Source: JAHDDW01 sp964648795 | GTDB taxonomy: Bacteria; Actinomycetota; Acidimicrobiia; Acidimicrobiales; SZUA-35 | Direction: 5' to 3' | Assembly (NCBI GenBank): GCA_964648795.1 | Contig: CAZYMB010000007.1 | Span: forward strand, 30,407-94,406 | DNA length: 64,000 nucleotides | Notes under the pieces: model-generated | The model's database searches: none | Told to the model about the DNA's origin: nothing | The model's input: only the letters and a program-made list of their open reading frames with translations | Program-made: the position numbers and the translations under genes | Shown: positions 44,362 through 52,928 of the stretch, piece after piece | How the letters are laid out: each line of letters begins with the position of its first letter | Position numbering within the stretch: the stretch's first letter is position 1

Positions 44362-45393
44362 TTAGCCTTGGCCGCCGCTGGTATCTCGAACTGAGTCTGC
44401 ACCGTCTGAGATAAACGGCATCATCTCACGTAAGCCTTTACCTACAGTTTCGATTTGGTGCACGTGGCCTTCAGACTCAAGCTTGTGAAAATTGTCTCGA
44501 CCAGACCTTGATTCTTCTACCCATTCTTCAGCAAACTTCCCAGACTGGATTTCATCCAAAATTGCTTTCATCTCTGTCTTGGTTCTTGCGTCCACGACTC
44601 GTGGGCCTCTTGTCAGGTCGCCATATTCTGCAGTGTCTGAAACTGAGTAGCGCATTCCACTAATGCCTTCTTCGTACATTAGGTCGACAATTAGTTTCAG
44701 CTCGTGAAGGCATTCAAAATACGCGACTTCTGGCTGATAGCCAGCTTCTACTAGTGTCTCGAATCCTGCTTGAACAAGTGCTGAGGTTCCTCCACATAGG
44801 ACTGCTTGTTCGCCGAATAGGTCGGTTTCAGTTTCTTCTGTGAAAGTGGTTTCGATAACTCCTGCACGAGCTCCGCCGATTGCGTCTGCGTATGAAAGCG
44901 CTAGTTCTTTAGCTGATCCAGTTGAATCTTGTTCTACTGCGATTAGAGAAGGCACACCTGCGCCAGCAAGATAGGTTCTTCTAACGAGGTGACCAGGACC
45001 CTTTGGTGCAACCATGCAGACATCTACGCCTTCGGGTGGCTTGACTAGGTCAAAACGAATGTTGAACCCGTGAGCAAAGAAAAGTGCATCACCATCGTTT
45101 AGATTCTGAGCAACATGGTTCTCGTAGTTCTCTGCAATTTCAGTATCGGGGATTAACATCATAATTAGGTCAGCTTCTGCACACGCTTCTGACAGTCCCT
45201 TTACTTTTAGGCCAGCGTCCTGTGCCTTAGCAGCTGATGATGAACCTTCTCGTAGACCGACACGTACGTCGATCCCAGATTCAAGCAAGTTAAGAGCATG
45301 GGCATGACCCTGCGAGCCGTAACCAAGTACTGCGACCTTGCGATTCTTAATAAGTGACTTATCAACGTCTTTTTCGTAGTAGATATTTACCAT
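44362..45393 (-). CDS. ilvC: Ketol-acid reductoisomerase
   Basis: IlvC converts acetolactate or acetohydroxybutyrate to the dihydroxy acids of valine and isoleucine synthesis. The class I enzyme of 343 residues has the NADPH motif GYGSQGHAHALNL (about 24-36), followed by VGLREGSSS, where Arg and Ser residues favour NADPH; the metal-binding helix DLFGEQAVLCGG and ECLHELKLIVDLMYEEG are present, as is SDTAEYGDLTRGPRV. ATG at 45393 with AGGAGA upstream. It is third in ilvBNC, 42 bases after ilvN, and falls under the attenuator upstream of ilvB. Confidence 0.97.
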   Translation of the reverse strand: MVNIYYEKDVDKSLIKNRKVAVLGYGSQGHAHALNLLESGIDVRVGLREGSSSAAKAQDAGLKVKGLSEACAEADLIMMLIPDTEIAENYENHVAQNLNDGDALFFAHGFNIRFDLVKPPEGVDVCMVAPKGPGHLVRRTYLAGAGVPSLIAVEQDSTGSAKELALSYADAIGGARAGVIETTFTEETETDLFGEQAVLCGGTSALVQAGFETLVEAGYQPEVAYFECLHELKLIVDLMYEEGISGMRYSVSDTAEYGDLTRGPRVVDARTKTEMKAILDEIQSGKFAEEWVEESRSGRDNFHKLESEGHVHQIETVGKGLREMMPFISDGADSVRDTSGGQG

Positions 45394-45434
45394 GTTGTTC
45401 TCCTAGTTTCGTATCGACTGAGTGGGGTTGTTAC

Positions 45435-45968
45435 TTAATGCGAGATTCGATGTATTGGAACCTTTTGGCCCATTTTTGAGACCCCTATTCTGCCTGACCT
45501 AGCGGCTGAGATCACGTCATAGTCCGAGTTAAGCTTTTCTTCGAAAGCGTCTATTAGGCTCGGGTTCGACTCGACACTAATTGTGATCTGATTGTCTAAT
45601 TCTTTCAGCACAGTACCGCTAGCTGCCTTAATCATCTCTATGAGCGCATCTGGAGTTTCCGACGACCCCAGATCGAGCTTGGCCACATAAAGCTCACGCT
45701 CCACAGCATTTTCCAGGACCAATTCAGTGATCTCGACGACATTTACCAATTTGAAGAGTTGTTTAACCACCTGTTCGAGAGGTGCTGATTCTACGTTGAC
45801 ACAAATATTGATTCGACTAAACGCAGGGTCTGTTGTTGGGGCAACTGCGAGACTGTGAATATTAAAGCCTCGCCTAGCAAAAAGGTCTGCCACCCGAGCT
45901 AGAACACCGGACTTATTCTCTACTAGAACTCCCAGCGTCTGCAGTGACCGGTTTATGTTTGTTTCCAT
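45435..45968 (-). CDS. ilvN: Acetolactate synthase small (regulatory) subunit
   Basis: The regulatory subunit binds valine and sets feedback inhibition of acetolactate synthase. The N-terminal ACT domain reads LGVLVENKSGVLARVADLFARRGFNI (partly quoted: NKSGVLARVADLFARRGFNI, about 18-37) with the conserved valine-binding features; the C-terminal ALS_ss_C domain contains REL..AKLDLGSSETPDALIE-type sequence and ends GRIGVSKMG. With 177 residues it has the typical length. It lies five bases after the ilvB stop, so it is tightly coupled. Confidence 0.96.
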   Translation of the reverse strand: METNINRSLQTLGVLVENKSGVLARVADLFARRGFNIHSLAVAPTTDPAFSRINICVNVESAPLEQVVKQLFKLVNVVEITELVLENAVERELYVAKLDLGSSETPDALIEMIKAASGTVLKELDNQITISVESNPSLIDAFEEKLNSDYDVISAARSGRIGVSKMGQKVPIHRISH

Positions 45969-45973
45969 ATGCT

Positions 45974-47734
45974 CTACCCTTCCCGTTCTTGAGTTGGATG
46001 AAGGATCACATCGTCGTTACTGCCACCGGCAGCAACCATCGGATAAACCTTCTCGCTACTTTGACAACGGAAATCTATAACTACGGGGCGATCGTTAATG
46101 GCGTTCGCTTGCTTAATAACATCATCGACGTCTGATATTTCGGACACCCTAAATGCTGCACACCCCATTGATTCTGACCATTTCACATAGTCAGGCATGT
46201 CGTAGCCAAATTCGACTTCTGAGAAACGCTCTTCGTAGAACAGCTCTTGCCACTGACGCACCATCCCTAGATAGGCATTGTTAATTAGAGCTACCTTAAT
46301 TGGGATCTTCTCAGCAGTTGCGGTGATCAGCTCTTGGGCTGTCATCTGGAAGCAGCCGTCACCATCGATAGCCCAAACAGTTCGCTCCGGCATGCCTGCT
46401 TTAGCGCCGATAGCGGCTGGGATTCCAAATCCCATTGTGCCCAGGCCACCGGAGTTGATCCAAGTGTAAGGATGATCGAACTCCCAATACTGGGATGCCC
46501 ACATCTGGTGCTGTCCAACGCCAGCGGTAACAATTGTGTCGCTTGGGCTTAGATCTCGGAGTCGCTCGATCACATATTGAGGCTTTAGGAATTCTCCGTC
46601 AGCTGATTGTTCGTAGACTAGTGGATAGTCGGCTTGCCACTTTCTAATCGTATCTCGCCAATCAACATGAGAGGCACAGGTTATTTCACGAAGCCCTGCA
46701 ACCATCTTCTCCATAGCTATGCGGGCATCACCGACGACTGATACGTCAGGGTTGCGAATCTTGCCGTGCTCTGCCGGGTCTACATCGACATGTATTACCT
46801 TGGCACCAGCTGCAAATTTCCCAACCTTGCCAGTTACTCGATCATCGAAGCGAGAACCCATTGCTATTAGCAGGTCAGACTTTTGTATCGCTGTTGTTGC
46901 CGTATAGTTTCCGTGCATCCCTGGCATGCCCAAGTTGAGCTCGTGAGAGTCCGGGAAAGCGCCTCTAGCCATTAGAGTCGTCACTACTGGGATATCACAC
47001 ATCTCAGCCAACTCGGCCAGGACTTCCGCTCCCCTAGCTTTGAGTACCCCGCCACCAACGTAGAGCACAGGTCTCTCAGCTGCGGCGATTAGTTCTATGG
47101 CTTCGGCAATTGACTCGTCCGCTGGATCTAGCATCGGGTTGTACCCTGGAAGTGTTACAGACTCTGGGTAGTACCACTCGAAGTAAGAGTCCGGGTTGTT
47201 GTGCGCCATTATGTTCTTTGGAATATCTACTAATACTGGCCCTGGACGCCCTGTTGTAGCTAGATGAAAGGCTTCGGCGATAGTTTGAGGAATATCTTCG
47301 GCCTTGGTCACAAGATAATTGTGTTTAGTAATGGATCTAGTGATTCCCGTCGTATCGCACTCTTGAAAGGCATCGGTTCCGATGTTTGGCAAAGCAACCT
47401 GTCCAGTGATACAAACCATTGGAACCGAATCAAGATAGGCATCAGCCAAAGGGGTCACGACGTTGGTGGCTGCCGGACCGCTCGTAACAATGCAGACCCC
47501 AGGTTTACCAGTTGCATGAGCGTAGCCTTCTGCCATGTGTCCTGCGCCCTGTTCGTGACGTACAAGCACGTGTCGGATGTTTGTATCAATAATCGGATCA
47601 TAGACCGGAAGTATTGCGCCGCCTGGGTAACCAAAGACTACGTCAACGCCCTCGGACTCGAGAGACTTTAGGACAGCTTGAGCACCATTGATCTGATTTT
47701 CTCCCGCTGGCTTAAATTTTTCTTCTATTCCCAT
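45974..47734 (-). CDS. ilvB: Acetolactate synthase large (catalytic) subunit
   Basis: The TPP- and FAD-dependent catalytic subunit makes acetolactate or acetohydroxybutyrate from pyruvate. The 586 residues include VFGYPGGAILPVYD, the catalytic Glu in VRHEQGAGHMAEGYA (about 61), the FAD region MGMPGMHGNYTA and GSRFDDRVTGK, and the TPP motif IDGDGCFQMTAQEL...IKVALINN. It heads ilvBNC. The 263-base upstream region carries a promoter, a leader peptide rich in Val/Leu/Ile and a terminator, listed separately. ATG start; GGAAG lies a few bases upstream. Confidence 0.97.
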   Translation of the reverse strand: MGIEEKFKPAGENQINGAQAVLKSLESEGVDVVFGYPGGAILPVYDPIIDTNIRHVLVRHEQGAGHMAEGYAHATGKPGVCIVTSGPAATNVVTPLADAYLDSVPMVCITGQVALPNIGTDAFQECDTTGITRSITKHNYLVTKAEDIPQTIAEAFHLATTGRPGPVLVDIPKNIMAHNNPDSYFEWYYPESVTLPGYNPMLDPADESIAEAIELIAAAERPVLYVGGGVLKARGAEVLAELAEMCDIPVVTTLMARGAFPDSHELNLGMPGMHGNYTATTAIQKSDLLIAMGSRFDDRVTGKVGKFAAGAKVIHVDVDPAEHGKIRNPDVSVVGDARIAMEKMVAGLREITCASHVDWRDTIRKWQADYPLVYEQSADGEFLKPQYVIERLRDLSPSDTIVTAGVGQHQMWASQYWEFDHPYTWINSGGLGTMGFGIPAAIGAKAGMPERTVWAIDGDGCFQMTAQELITATAEKIPIKVALINNAYLGMVRQWQELFYEERFSEVEFGYDMPDYVKWSESMGCAAFRVSEISDVDDVIKQANAINDRPVVIDFRCQSSEKVYPMVAAGGSNDDVILHPTQEREG

Positions 47735-47774
47735 TAGCTTCCTTAGCTAGATCGATGAACGCTGGTGACAAAAA

Positions 47775-47800
47775 CAAAAAAGCCCCCTGTTAGGAGGACC
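47775..47800 (-). terminator. Attenuator terminator of the ilvBNC operon
   Basis: On the minus strand GGTCCTCC, loop TAACA and GGGGGC are followed by a run of six T, then G and five T. It is an intrinsic terminator placed about 40 bases before the ilvB ATG and 37 bases after the leader peptide stop. A terminator inside the leader of a biosynthetic operon is expected only if it is conditional. Confidence 0.85.
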
Positions 47801-47803
47801 GTT

Positions 47804-47837
47804 GCGCATACATGGTTTCTAATCACCAGGTATGCGC
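47804..47837 (-). promoter_or_regulatory. Leader hairpin overlapping the leader-peptide stop codon
   Basis: Arms GCGCATAC (47837-47830) and GTATGCGC (47811-47804) pair perfectly over 8 bp, with an inner TGGT/ACCA pairing possible. The 5' arm starts at the last base of the leader peptide stop codon, so a ribosome at or near the stop can cover it. It lies immediately before the terminator hairpin, as expected for a pause or competing structure in attenuation. Confidence 0.65.
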
Positions 47838-47902
47838 TATGTCAGCACCACAATACCTAGAACAACTGAATCGATAAGAGTTGCTTTAGGGGTCTGCTTC
47901 AT
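47837..47902 (-). CDS. ilv leader peptide (21 residues)
   Basis: From the ATG at 47902 the minus strand encodes a 21-residue peptide, MKQTPKAT followed by LIDSVVLGIVVLT and a TAG stop. Nine of the last thirteen residues are Leu, Ile or Val, and these are exactly the products of the pathway. When charged tRNAs for them are scarce, the ribosome should stall here and change folding of the downstream RNA, preventing termination. There is no Shine-Dalgarno, but a -10 box ends seven bases upstream, so translation is probably leaderless. Known relatives of the arrangement are the ilv leaders of enterobacteria and Corynebacterium. Confidence 0.85.
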   Translation of the reverse strand: MKQTPKATLIDSVVLGIVVLT

Positions 47903-47909
47903 AGATACG

Positions 47910-47937
47910 ACATTAGTTCAATCACTGCCCATTTCAA
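47910..47937 (-). promoter_or_regulatory. Promoter of the ilvBNC operon
   Basis: On the minus strand -35 TTGAAA (47937-47932) and -10 TAATGT (47915-47910) are separated by 16 bases. The predicted start, about seven bases past the -10, falls on the ATG of the leader peptide at 47902. Confidence 0.7.
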
Positions 47938-47984
47938 GATCTTAGAAAAAGAATTGGCCTCAGCCAGACATCTGACCATTCGGC

Positions 47985-47990
47985 TAGAGT
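47985..47990 (+). promoter_or_regulatory. Possible -10 for a leaderless SGNH hydrolase transcript
   Basis: TAGAGT ends seven bases before the ATG at 47998, and no Shine-Dalgarno precedes that ATG. The -35 is not recognisable. It is divergent from the ilv promoter about 50 bases away. Confidence 0.35.
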
Positions 47991-47997
47991 AGCTCAC

Positions 47998-48654
47998 ATG
48001 ATTCTTTGCGTATTTGGCGACAGCATTGCCCACGGCTATTCTGATTCTCAAGGTGGTTGGGTAGCCCGAATTAATACGCACTTTGGTCAAGAGTCGATCA
48101 AAAATCCTGACCTTGATTATCCAACCGTTTATAACCTTGGCGTCGATGGAAACACTACAGAAGACCTACTTCTGCGCATCGAGTCAGAAACAGCGTCAAG
48201 AGAATGGCAAGACGAAGAGATCTTTGTCATTATCGCTATTGGAACCGACGACTGTGCTCGCCGACCTACCGAACTTAGCGTTACCGAGAATAAATCCAAG
48301 AAGAATCTAACCACAATGGTTGAAAGGATGAAAGACGTTACCGACGGAATTATTCTGCTTGGAGTTCCAGCCTGTGACGAGGAAAGAACCGCTCCACTTG
48401 AGTGGCTCAACGGTTCTTACCTGAATGCCGACCTAGCAAATATGGAAACAACTATTGCCAAAGTTGCCGAAGAACAAGAGGTCGTTCATATCCCCCTATT
48501 TCCATATTTCATTCAAGGCCTAGAAGAGGTCGAGCTACTAGACGATGGCTTACATCCCAATGATGCAGGACATGCACTAATCGCCTCACTGGTACTTTCT
48601 ATAATCGGCGTTGCAGCTGACGAGCCTGAAGCTGACTCAGAACTCGAAGAGTAA
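47998..48654 (+). CDS. SGNH/GDSL-family hydrolase
   Basis: A 218-residue cytoplasmic esterase-like protein. Block I is CVFGDSIAHGYSD with the nucleophile Ser near residue 9, block II is YNLGVDGNTTEDLL with Gly, block III reads IAIGTDDCAR where the usual GxND Asn is replaced by Asp, and block V is LLDDGLHPNDAGH with catalytic Asp and His. An acidic tail ends the protein. Members of the family act as acyl esterases or thioesterases; the substrate is not evident. The block III change may alter the oxyanion hole. The gene is divergent from ilvB and convergent with the DUF1996 gene. Confidence 0.85.
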   Translation: MILCVFGDSIAHGYSDSQGGWVARINTHFGQESIKNPDLDYPTVYNLGVDGNTTEDLLLRIESETASREWQDEEIFVIIAIGTDDCARRPTELSVTENKSKKNLTTMVERMKDVTDGIILLGVPACDEERTAPLEWLNGSYLNADLANMETTIAKVAEEQEVVHIPLFPYFIQGLEEVELLDDGLHPNDAGHALIASLVLSIIGVAADEPEADSELEE

Positions 48655-48684
48655 TCCAACGCACTAGAAACCGAAACTAACTAG

Positions 48685-50211
48685 CTAATTGGCGCAGTAT
48701 GCAATATTGCGTGGGTTGCCATCGTAACTGTCACGTAAAGGACAGGTGGTCAAGATGTCTTCTGGTGAAATTCTTGCGTCATCAACACCTTGAGCTTTAC
48801 CAACATGATCTGTAAGTCGCCCATCACCAAGATGAACTGGACCACACCAGCGGTTCTCTCTGTTAATGCAGTTATTGAAGATGGACTCGAGTAGTGGATC
48901 ATTCCAACCATTCCACCAGTCAGCATGTAGCGATGAGCCTGCAGGGCCTCGACGCTCTCCTGTATCTCGATCAATGTCGGAGCTTAAGTACCAAGTGCTC
49001 GACCTTGTTGGGCTTTCGGTTAGATCAAACGTCATACGGTAGTAAAGGTGTGGCAACTGTGTTGAGTGGCTGGCCGGACATGGGCCTCTGTCTTGTTCTG
49101 GATATATAACGTTCGGGTTAGAACTGGACCATTCCAGTTCACCGTTCCAACAGTATGGAGTAGCGAGGTTTACCTGCATGTGTGAGAACCTATTTGGGTC
49201 ACAATCTGGGATCGTTTGTCCATGGTTAGCTGCAGAACCTGGGAAAGAACCATCATTTGAGGCGTTGCTGTACCAACCACAGAAGAAGCTAGCTCCGCGG
49301 AAATTGATCTGGTCCTGTGGGGCTGTTGCAAAAGCGTTTCCACTAATAAATTGCAAACCTTCAGGGAACCGTTCGAGATTTGTCTTGTCCGCAAGACTTT
49401 CGTAATAAACCTGAATGTAGTCCGGAACTAGAGCGTGGTCATCACCGTCTAATAAAGCTGGAACCCAATAAGCAGTGCGGTTTAGTTCTTCGTGCTGACA
49501 ACTACTGTTGCCGCTATTTAAGATGCTGTCGGTAGTCGAGAAAGCATTTGCCTGGGTGTTTCCAAAGAACATGTGAAGGTGGGCTCGACCTGGTTGACCA
49601 GGAATTGCAATTGGGTCATCGTAGGCGAAATGCGAAACTGTGCAAGCAACATGGAACACGCCGTTTCGTCCTCTGTCGTAGTCGTTCGGATTAGCTGCCT
49701 GGGGGCCATTCCCAGTCACAATCTCTGAAATCTGTAGTGACGATGATGGTCTTTGGGCATTGGCAATAGCTTCGGCACTCCTGAGATCAATAAAGCGACT
49801 CGGAGTTGACGAAGGGTCGCCCTGACCACCGCCACCTTGGCTTCCTTGAAAAGCCAACAACTGGAACGACGAAGCAGCACTTCTTAGAAAAGATGCTAAT
49901 TCTGGTTCGGTTGTTGGAAACCCATCGATTACTGCGGGACCTGAGTTATCGTCAAGGTCATCGGTGGTGGAGTCGACCCCATTTGTTTGCAGTGCTAGAC
50001 CATTTGAAGAAAGTGTTGTCGCTGTTCCGCCGCCTGAGCCGACTCCGGCTTGCACATCTGGGATTTCTTGGCCGCCGTTTCGGTCAACGGTAACCTCGGG
50101 TTCTACGAGCGCAACATCATCCCCACCAGTGGTAGCAAAAACTACTAAAGCAGCCAAAGCTATAAGTAGTGCTATACCTGCTGCAATCGTTGCTTGATTC
50201 TTGGTAATCAT
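48685..50211 (-). CDS. DUF1996-domain secreted protein
   Basis: A 508-residue protein with an N-terminal hydrophobic helix (about 6-28, ATIAAGIALLIALAALVVFA) and a low-complexity Gly/Ser/Thr/Asp linker to about 150. The rest is a DUF1996 domain: VFHVACTVSHFAYDDPIA, PGRAHLHMFFGNTQAN, RTAYWVPALLDGD and the later FFCGWYSN, CDPNRFSHMQVNLATPYCWN, LPHLYYRMTFDL, LHADWWNGWN. It is rich in Trp and Cys, the latter probably disulfide-bonded outside the cell. DUF1996 occurs in actinobacteria and fungi, sometimes with WSC or carbohydrate-related domains; its activity is unknown. ATG start. Confidence 0.85.
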   Translation of the reverse strand: MITKNQATIAAGIALLIALAALVVFATTGGDDVALVEPEVTVDRNGGQEIPDVQAGVGSGGGTATTLSSNGLALQTNGVDSTTDDLDDNSGPAVIDGFPTTEPELASFLRSAASSFQLLAFQGSQGGGGQGDPSSTPSRFIDLRSAEAIANAQRPSSSLQISEIVTGNGPQAANPNDYDRGRNGVFHVACTVSHFAYDDPIAIPGQPGRAHLHMFFGNTQANAFSTTDSILNSGNSSCQHEELNRTAYWVPALLDGDDHALVPDYIQVYYESLADKTNLERFPEGLQFISGNAFATAPQDQINFRGASFFCGWYSNASNDGSFPGSAANHGQTIPDCDPNRFSHMQVNLATPYCWNGELEWSSSNPNVIYPEQDRGPCPASHSTQLPHLYYRMTFDLTESPTRSSTWYLSSDIDRDTGERRGPAGSSLHADWWNGWNDPLLESIFNNCINRENRWCGPVHLGDGRLTDHVGKAQGVDDARISPEDILTTCPLRDSYDGNPRNIAYCAN

Positions 50212-50293
50212 CCCACCCCCTCCATCGGCGAATTAACATACAAACAGAGACTTTCTAACTTCTATTTTGACACAAAAACACTGAAAAAGCCAG

Positions 50294-51076
50294 CTAAATA
50301 GGCTTCACTAGTAACGAAACATATCCTGCATGACCATTTTTGACTGCTGCTTTGGAATCATCAATTAGCTCCCGGGCATTTTCATAGTCAAAGTCGCTAC
50401 CCAAATTGCCAAGCATCTTCATTGCTTGCAGCCGATTGGCGATGTCATCAATCATTGTAAGCATTGCATCATCATGACGTTTCATTGAGACAACCTCTAG
50501 ATTTACTGCTTCAAGATGGGCTTGATACTCATCTGTTGTGCGGGCATCAGCGAGACATGAAACCCAAGCCGCAAATGAGCGTAGCGATTCGGGGGCTTTG
50601 TCATGATCCATTACGACGTCGGACAAACAAAGCGTTCCATTCGGGGCCAAGGTCCTAGCGAATTCTGATGCGGCCGCAGCCTTTGAAGGAAACGTACAGT
50701 AAGCGCATTCGCAGAACACAAAGTCTGCACTTGCATCTTCTACCGGTAACTTCTCAGCGTCACCTTGGACGAACTCTGCATCTAGGTGCAACTCTGATGC
50801 ACGAGCCTTGGCAGTTGCAATGTTCTCATGACCATAGTCAATACCAGTCACTGATGCACCAAACTCATTGGCCAACATTATTGATGTTGTCCCAATTCCG
50901 CAGGCGATATCAAGAACCTTGTCACCTTTTTTGATGCCTGCAGATTTCGCCATCGAGCGAGATAGGTCTAAGCCTCCGGGATGATAGCTTTCACCAAGTA
51001 GTGCTTTAGCCAAGTCTGATTCATAACTCACAGCACAGCAAGACTTAAGCTCTTCAGGTGTTTGCGCCTGCGACAT
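50294..51076 (-). CDS. SAM-dependent methyltransferase coupled to a radical SAM gene
   Basis: A 260-residue class I methyltransferase. The SAM site is VLDIACGIGTTSIMLANEFG (about 54-73), then GIDYGHENIATAKARA and QGDAEKLPVEDASADFV. The N-terminus SCCAVSYESDLAKALLG followed by ESYHPGG carries a Cys pair and a HPGG motif outside the usual methyltransferase core. ArsM/UbiE-like families are the nearest I recognise. The ATG overlaps the stop of the radical SAM gene in TAATG, so the two proteins are made together and probably act on one substrate. The substrate is unknown. Confidence 0.8.
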   Translation of the reverse strand: MSQAQTPEELKSCCAVSYESDLAKALLGESYHPGGLDLSRSMAKSAGIKKGDKVLDIACGIGTTSIMLANEFGASVTGIDYGHENIATAKARASELHLDAEFVQGDAEKLPVEDASADFVFCECAYCTFPSKAAAASEFARTLAPNGTLCLSDVVMDHDKAPESLRSFAAWVSCLADARTTDEYQAHLEAVNLEVVSMKRHDDAMLTMIDDIANRLQAMKMLGNLGSDFDYENARELIDDSKAAVKNGHAGYVSLLVKPI

Positions 51077-52737
51077 TAGCTTTCCTCAGAAGATCTAAGT
51101 GCTTTGCCTCGGTTGGTGCCATCTTTTGGTTTGTGTCGCTTATTTATGTGCACGTTTACAGTCCCTTGGGCGGCAGGATCGTCTTTATGAGCGAGCGAAC
51201 CGTACTCGGTCGATACAAGCTGGTCGGCCAACTCGGCTGAGTTCGGCACATAGTCGTGAAGCTGCGCCCCTGAAAGTTGCTCTCTAACTTCTTCTCGATA
51301 ACCAACCGAGTTGTAAGCACAGAACGGAATTAGTCGACCATCTGGAGTGATCTGCTCCACACAGCATTTCATCAGAGTCTTTACATTTAATGTGTACGGA
51401 TCTTGGAAGTCTTGGATCACGAGCATGAAGAGTTTGTCAGTCAGTTTTGACTCTCCTGTCTCACTCTCTTCTTTAGCTTTAATCTCACTCATGTCGATAC
51501 CGCAAGATACACACTCGATTTCGGCGACGGTTGTTGCGTGTGATGGTGAGGCTGACGCTGAGAATAGTTTTTCAAGCGATGAACGCAGTTCTGAGTCTGG
51601 GTAGACCTGGTTACTCAAGTAATCCAAATGATCAGAAGGATTAAACAAACGAGACAAAGGCAACAAGTTACTCTCACCTGTCTCTTCGTCTTTATCCGTC
51701 AGACAATACGAGATACTGCGACAAGTTGGCGCACAACATGGAACCGGGAAGAAATCTTCACTAGTAAACCATTCTGGAATTTGATCTACCATTCCGTGAA
51801 TAACATCTGTATTTGTCATGCGGTCTGTCGGATCAAACTCGAGCATACGACCGGCGTGGGTTACAGGCTGAAACATTGCGCCGACGACGGCGGCGTGTTC
51901 TACACCGTGTTTAACGATGGCACCCATCTCATGGTCGTTCAAGCCCTTCTCAATAGCGGCAGTAAGCATGACCTTCAGACCGACCTCGGCACAATTGTCT
52001 AACGCTTCTTCTTTAAGCTTTCGAAGGTCTCTGCCACGGATCTCCATGTGAGTTTTTTCTTCGAAGCCATCAAACTGTAAGTAGATTCCAACATCACGGG
52101 CAGCAAGTTGCTTGCAGAAAGGCAAGTTCTTGGCGAGCTTGATGCCGTTGGTGTTCAAAATAACGTGTTTGATGTTGGCTTCGAGTGCCATGTCGATGAA
52201 GTCGATAATATGCGGATGAATTGATGGCTCGCCACCGGAGAACATAATCATCTCAGCTTCGCCACCCTCAGAATCAACGAAGGTCTTGATGCCAGTAGCA
52301 ACCTGATCGTGTGTTAGTGAGAAACCGTCTGGTTGGTGACCTGAGTCTGCGAAACAGATTGGACAATCCAAGTTGCAGTCGGTGTTTACTTCTATCAGAC
52401 CAACGCAAGCGTGTTGCTTATGATCAGGACATAGTCCACAATCGAGCGGGCAGCCGTCGACGACTTCAGTTTGAAACTCCGCAGGTATTGTTCCTGGCTT
52501 GTTGTAACGCTGCGAGTCCATATACATTTGAGCGTCACCATAAAGTAGAGCTTCAAAGGGTCCATGTTCGTCACAACGTTTGCGAAGGAAGATCTTGTTG
52601 TCGCGAGCATTAATTTCGGCGTCGAGAACTTTTTTGCAAACCGGACAGATGCTCTTCGTCAGCTCAAGAAAGACTTCGTCGCGATCAACCTTGGGGATGA
52701 TCTTCTTCTTGGCACTCGAGTTATCGGTTGCGGTCAC
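51076..52737 (-). CDS. Radical SAM protein, Tes/MJ0619-like
   Basis: A 553-residue radical SAM enzyme. The N-terminus has CPVC (31-34) and RKRCDEHGPFEALLYGD (52-68), then a C-x3-C-x2-C set in GCPLDCGLCPDHKQHAC (about 95-111) and the radical SAM cluster CNLDCPICFA (C121, C125, C128), followed by FSGGEPSIHPH. More Cys groups occur later (CCAPTC, CVSCG, KCC, PFC). This arrangement resembles the archaeal MJ0619/tetraether synthase (Tes) group, which contains several Fe-S centres and joins or methylates unusual substrates; ordinary SPASM enzymes have a different N-terminus. GTG start with AGGGAGA upstream. tRNA-Gln lies 28 bases ahead on the same strand. Substrate unknown. Confidence 0.75.
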   Translation of the reverse strand: MTATDNSSAKKKIIPKVDRDEVFLELTKSICPVCKKVLDAEINARDNKIFLRKRCDEHGPFEALLYGDAQMYMDSQRYNKPGTIPAEFQTEVVDGCPLDCGLCPDHKQHACVGLIEVNTDCNLDCPICFADSGHQPDGFSLTHDQVATGIKTFVDSEGGEAEMIMFSGGEPSIHPHIIDFIDMALEANIKHVILNTNGIKLAKNLPFCKQLAARDVGIYLQFDGFEEKTHMEIRGRDLRKLKEEALDNCAEVGLKVMLTAAIEKGLNDHEMGAIVKHGVEHAAVVGAMFQPVTHAGRMLEFDPTDRMTNTDVIHGMVDQIPEWFTSEDFFPVPCCAPTCRSISYCLTDKDEETGESNLLPLSRLFNPSDHLDYLSNQVYPDSELRSSLEKLFSASASPSHATTVAEIECVSCGIDMSEIKAKEESETGESKLTDKLFMLVIQDFQDPYTLNVKTLMKCCVEQITPDGRLIPFCAYNSVGYREEVREQLSGAQLHDYVPNSAELADQLVSTEYGSLAHKDDPAAQGTVNVHINKRHKPKDGTNRGKALRSSEES

Positions 52738-52765
52738 GTGGTCTCCCTACTATTTAATTGGTTAG

Positions 52766-52837
52766 CTCGGAGGGAAGGACTCGAACCCTCAATGTCTGGA
52801 CCAGAACCAGATGTGTTGCCAATTACACCACCTCCGA
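52766..52837 (-). tRNA. tRNA-Gln (anticodon CTG)
   Basis: The minus strand folds as a full cloverleaf of 72 bases: acceptor TCGGAGG/CCTCCGA with discriminator G, D-arm GTGTAATTGGCAACAC, anticodon arm TCTGG-TTCTGGT-CCAGA with anticodon CTG, and T-arm GAGGG-TTCGAGT-CCTTC. CCA is not encoded. CTG decodes CAG, hence Gln. It lies just upstream of the radical SAM gene on the same strand, about 0.8 kb downstream of gltX. Confidence 0.95.
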
Positions 52838-52928
52838 CTGTGCACAAAAAGTGCCTCCGCTAGAGGCTAGCGAGCTGAGAGTTCTTTTGACACCGATAGC
52901 GTGTTTACAACCGGCGATCAGCTCGACT

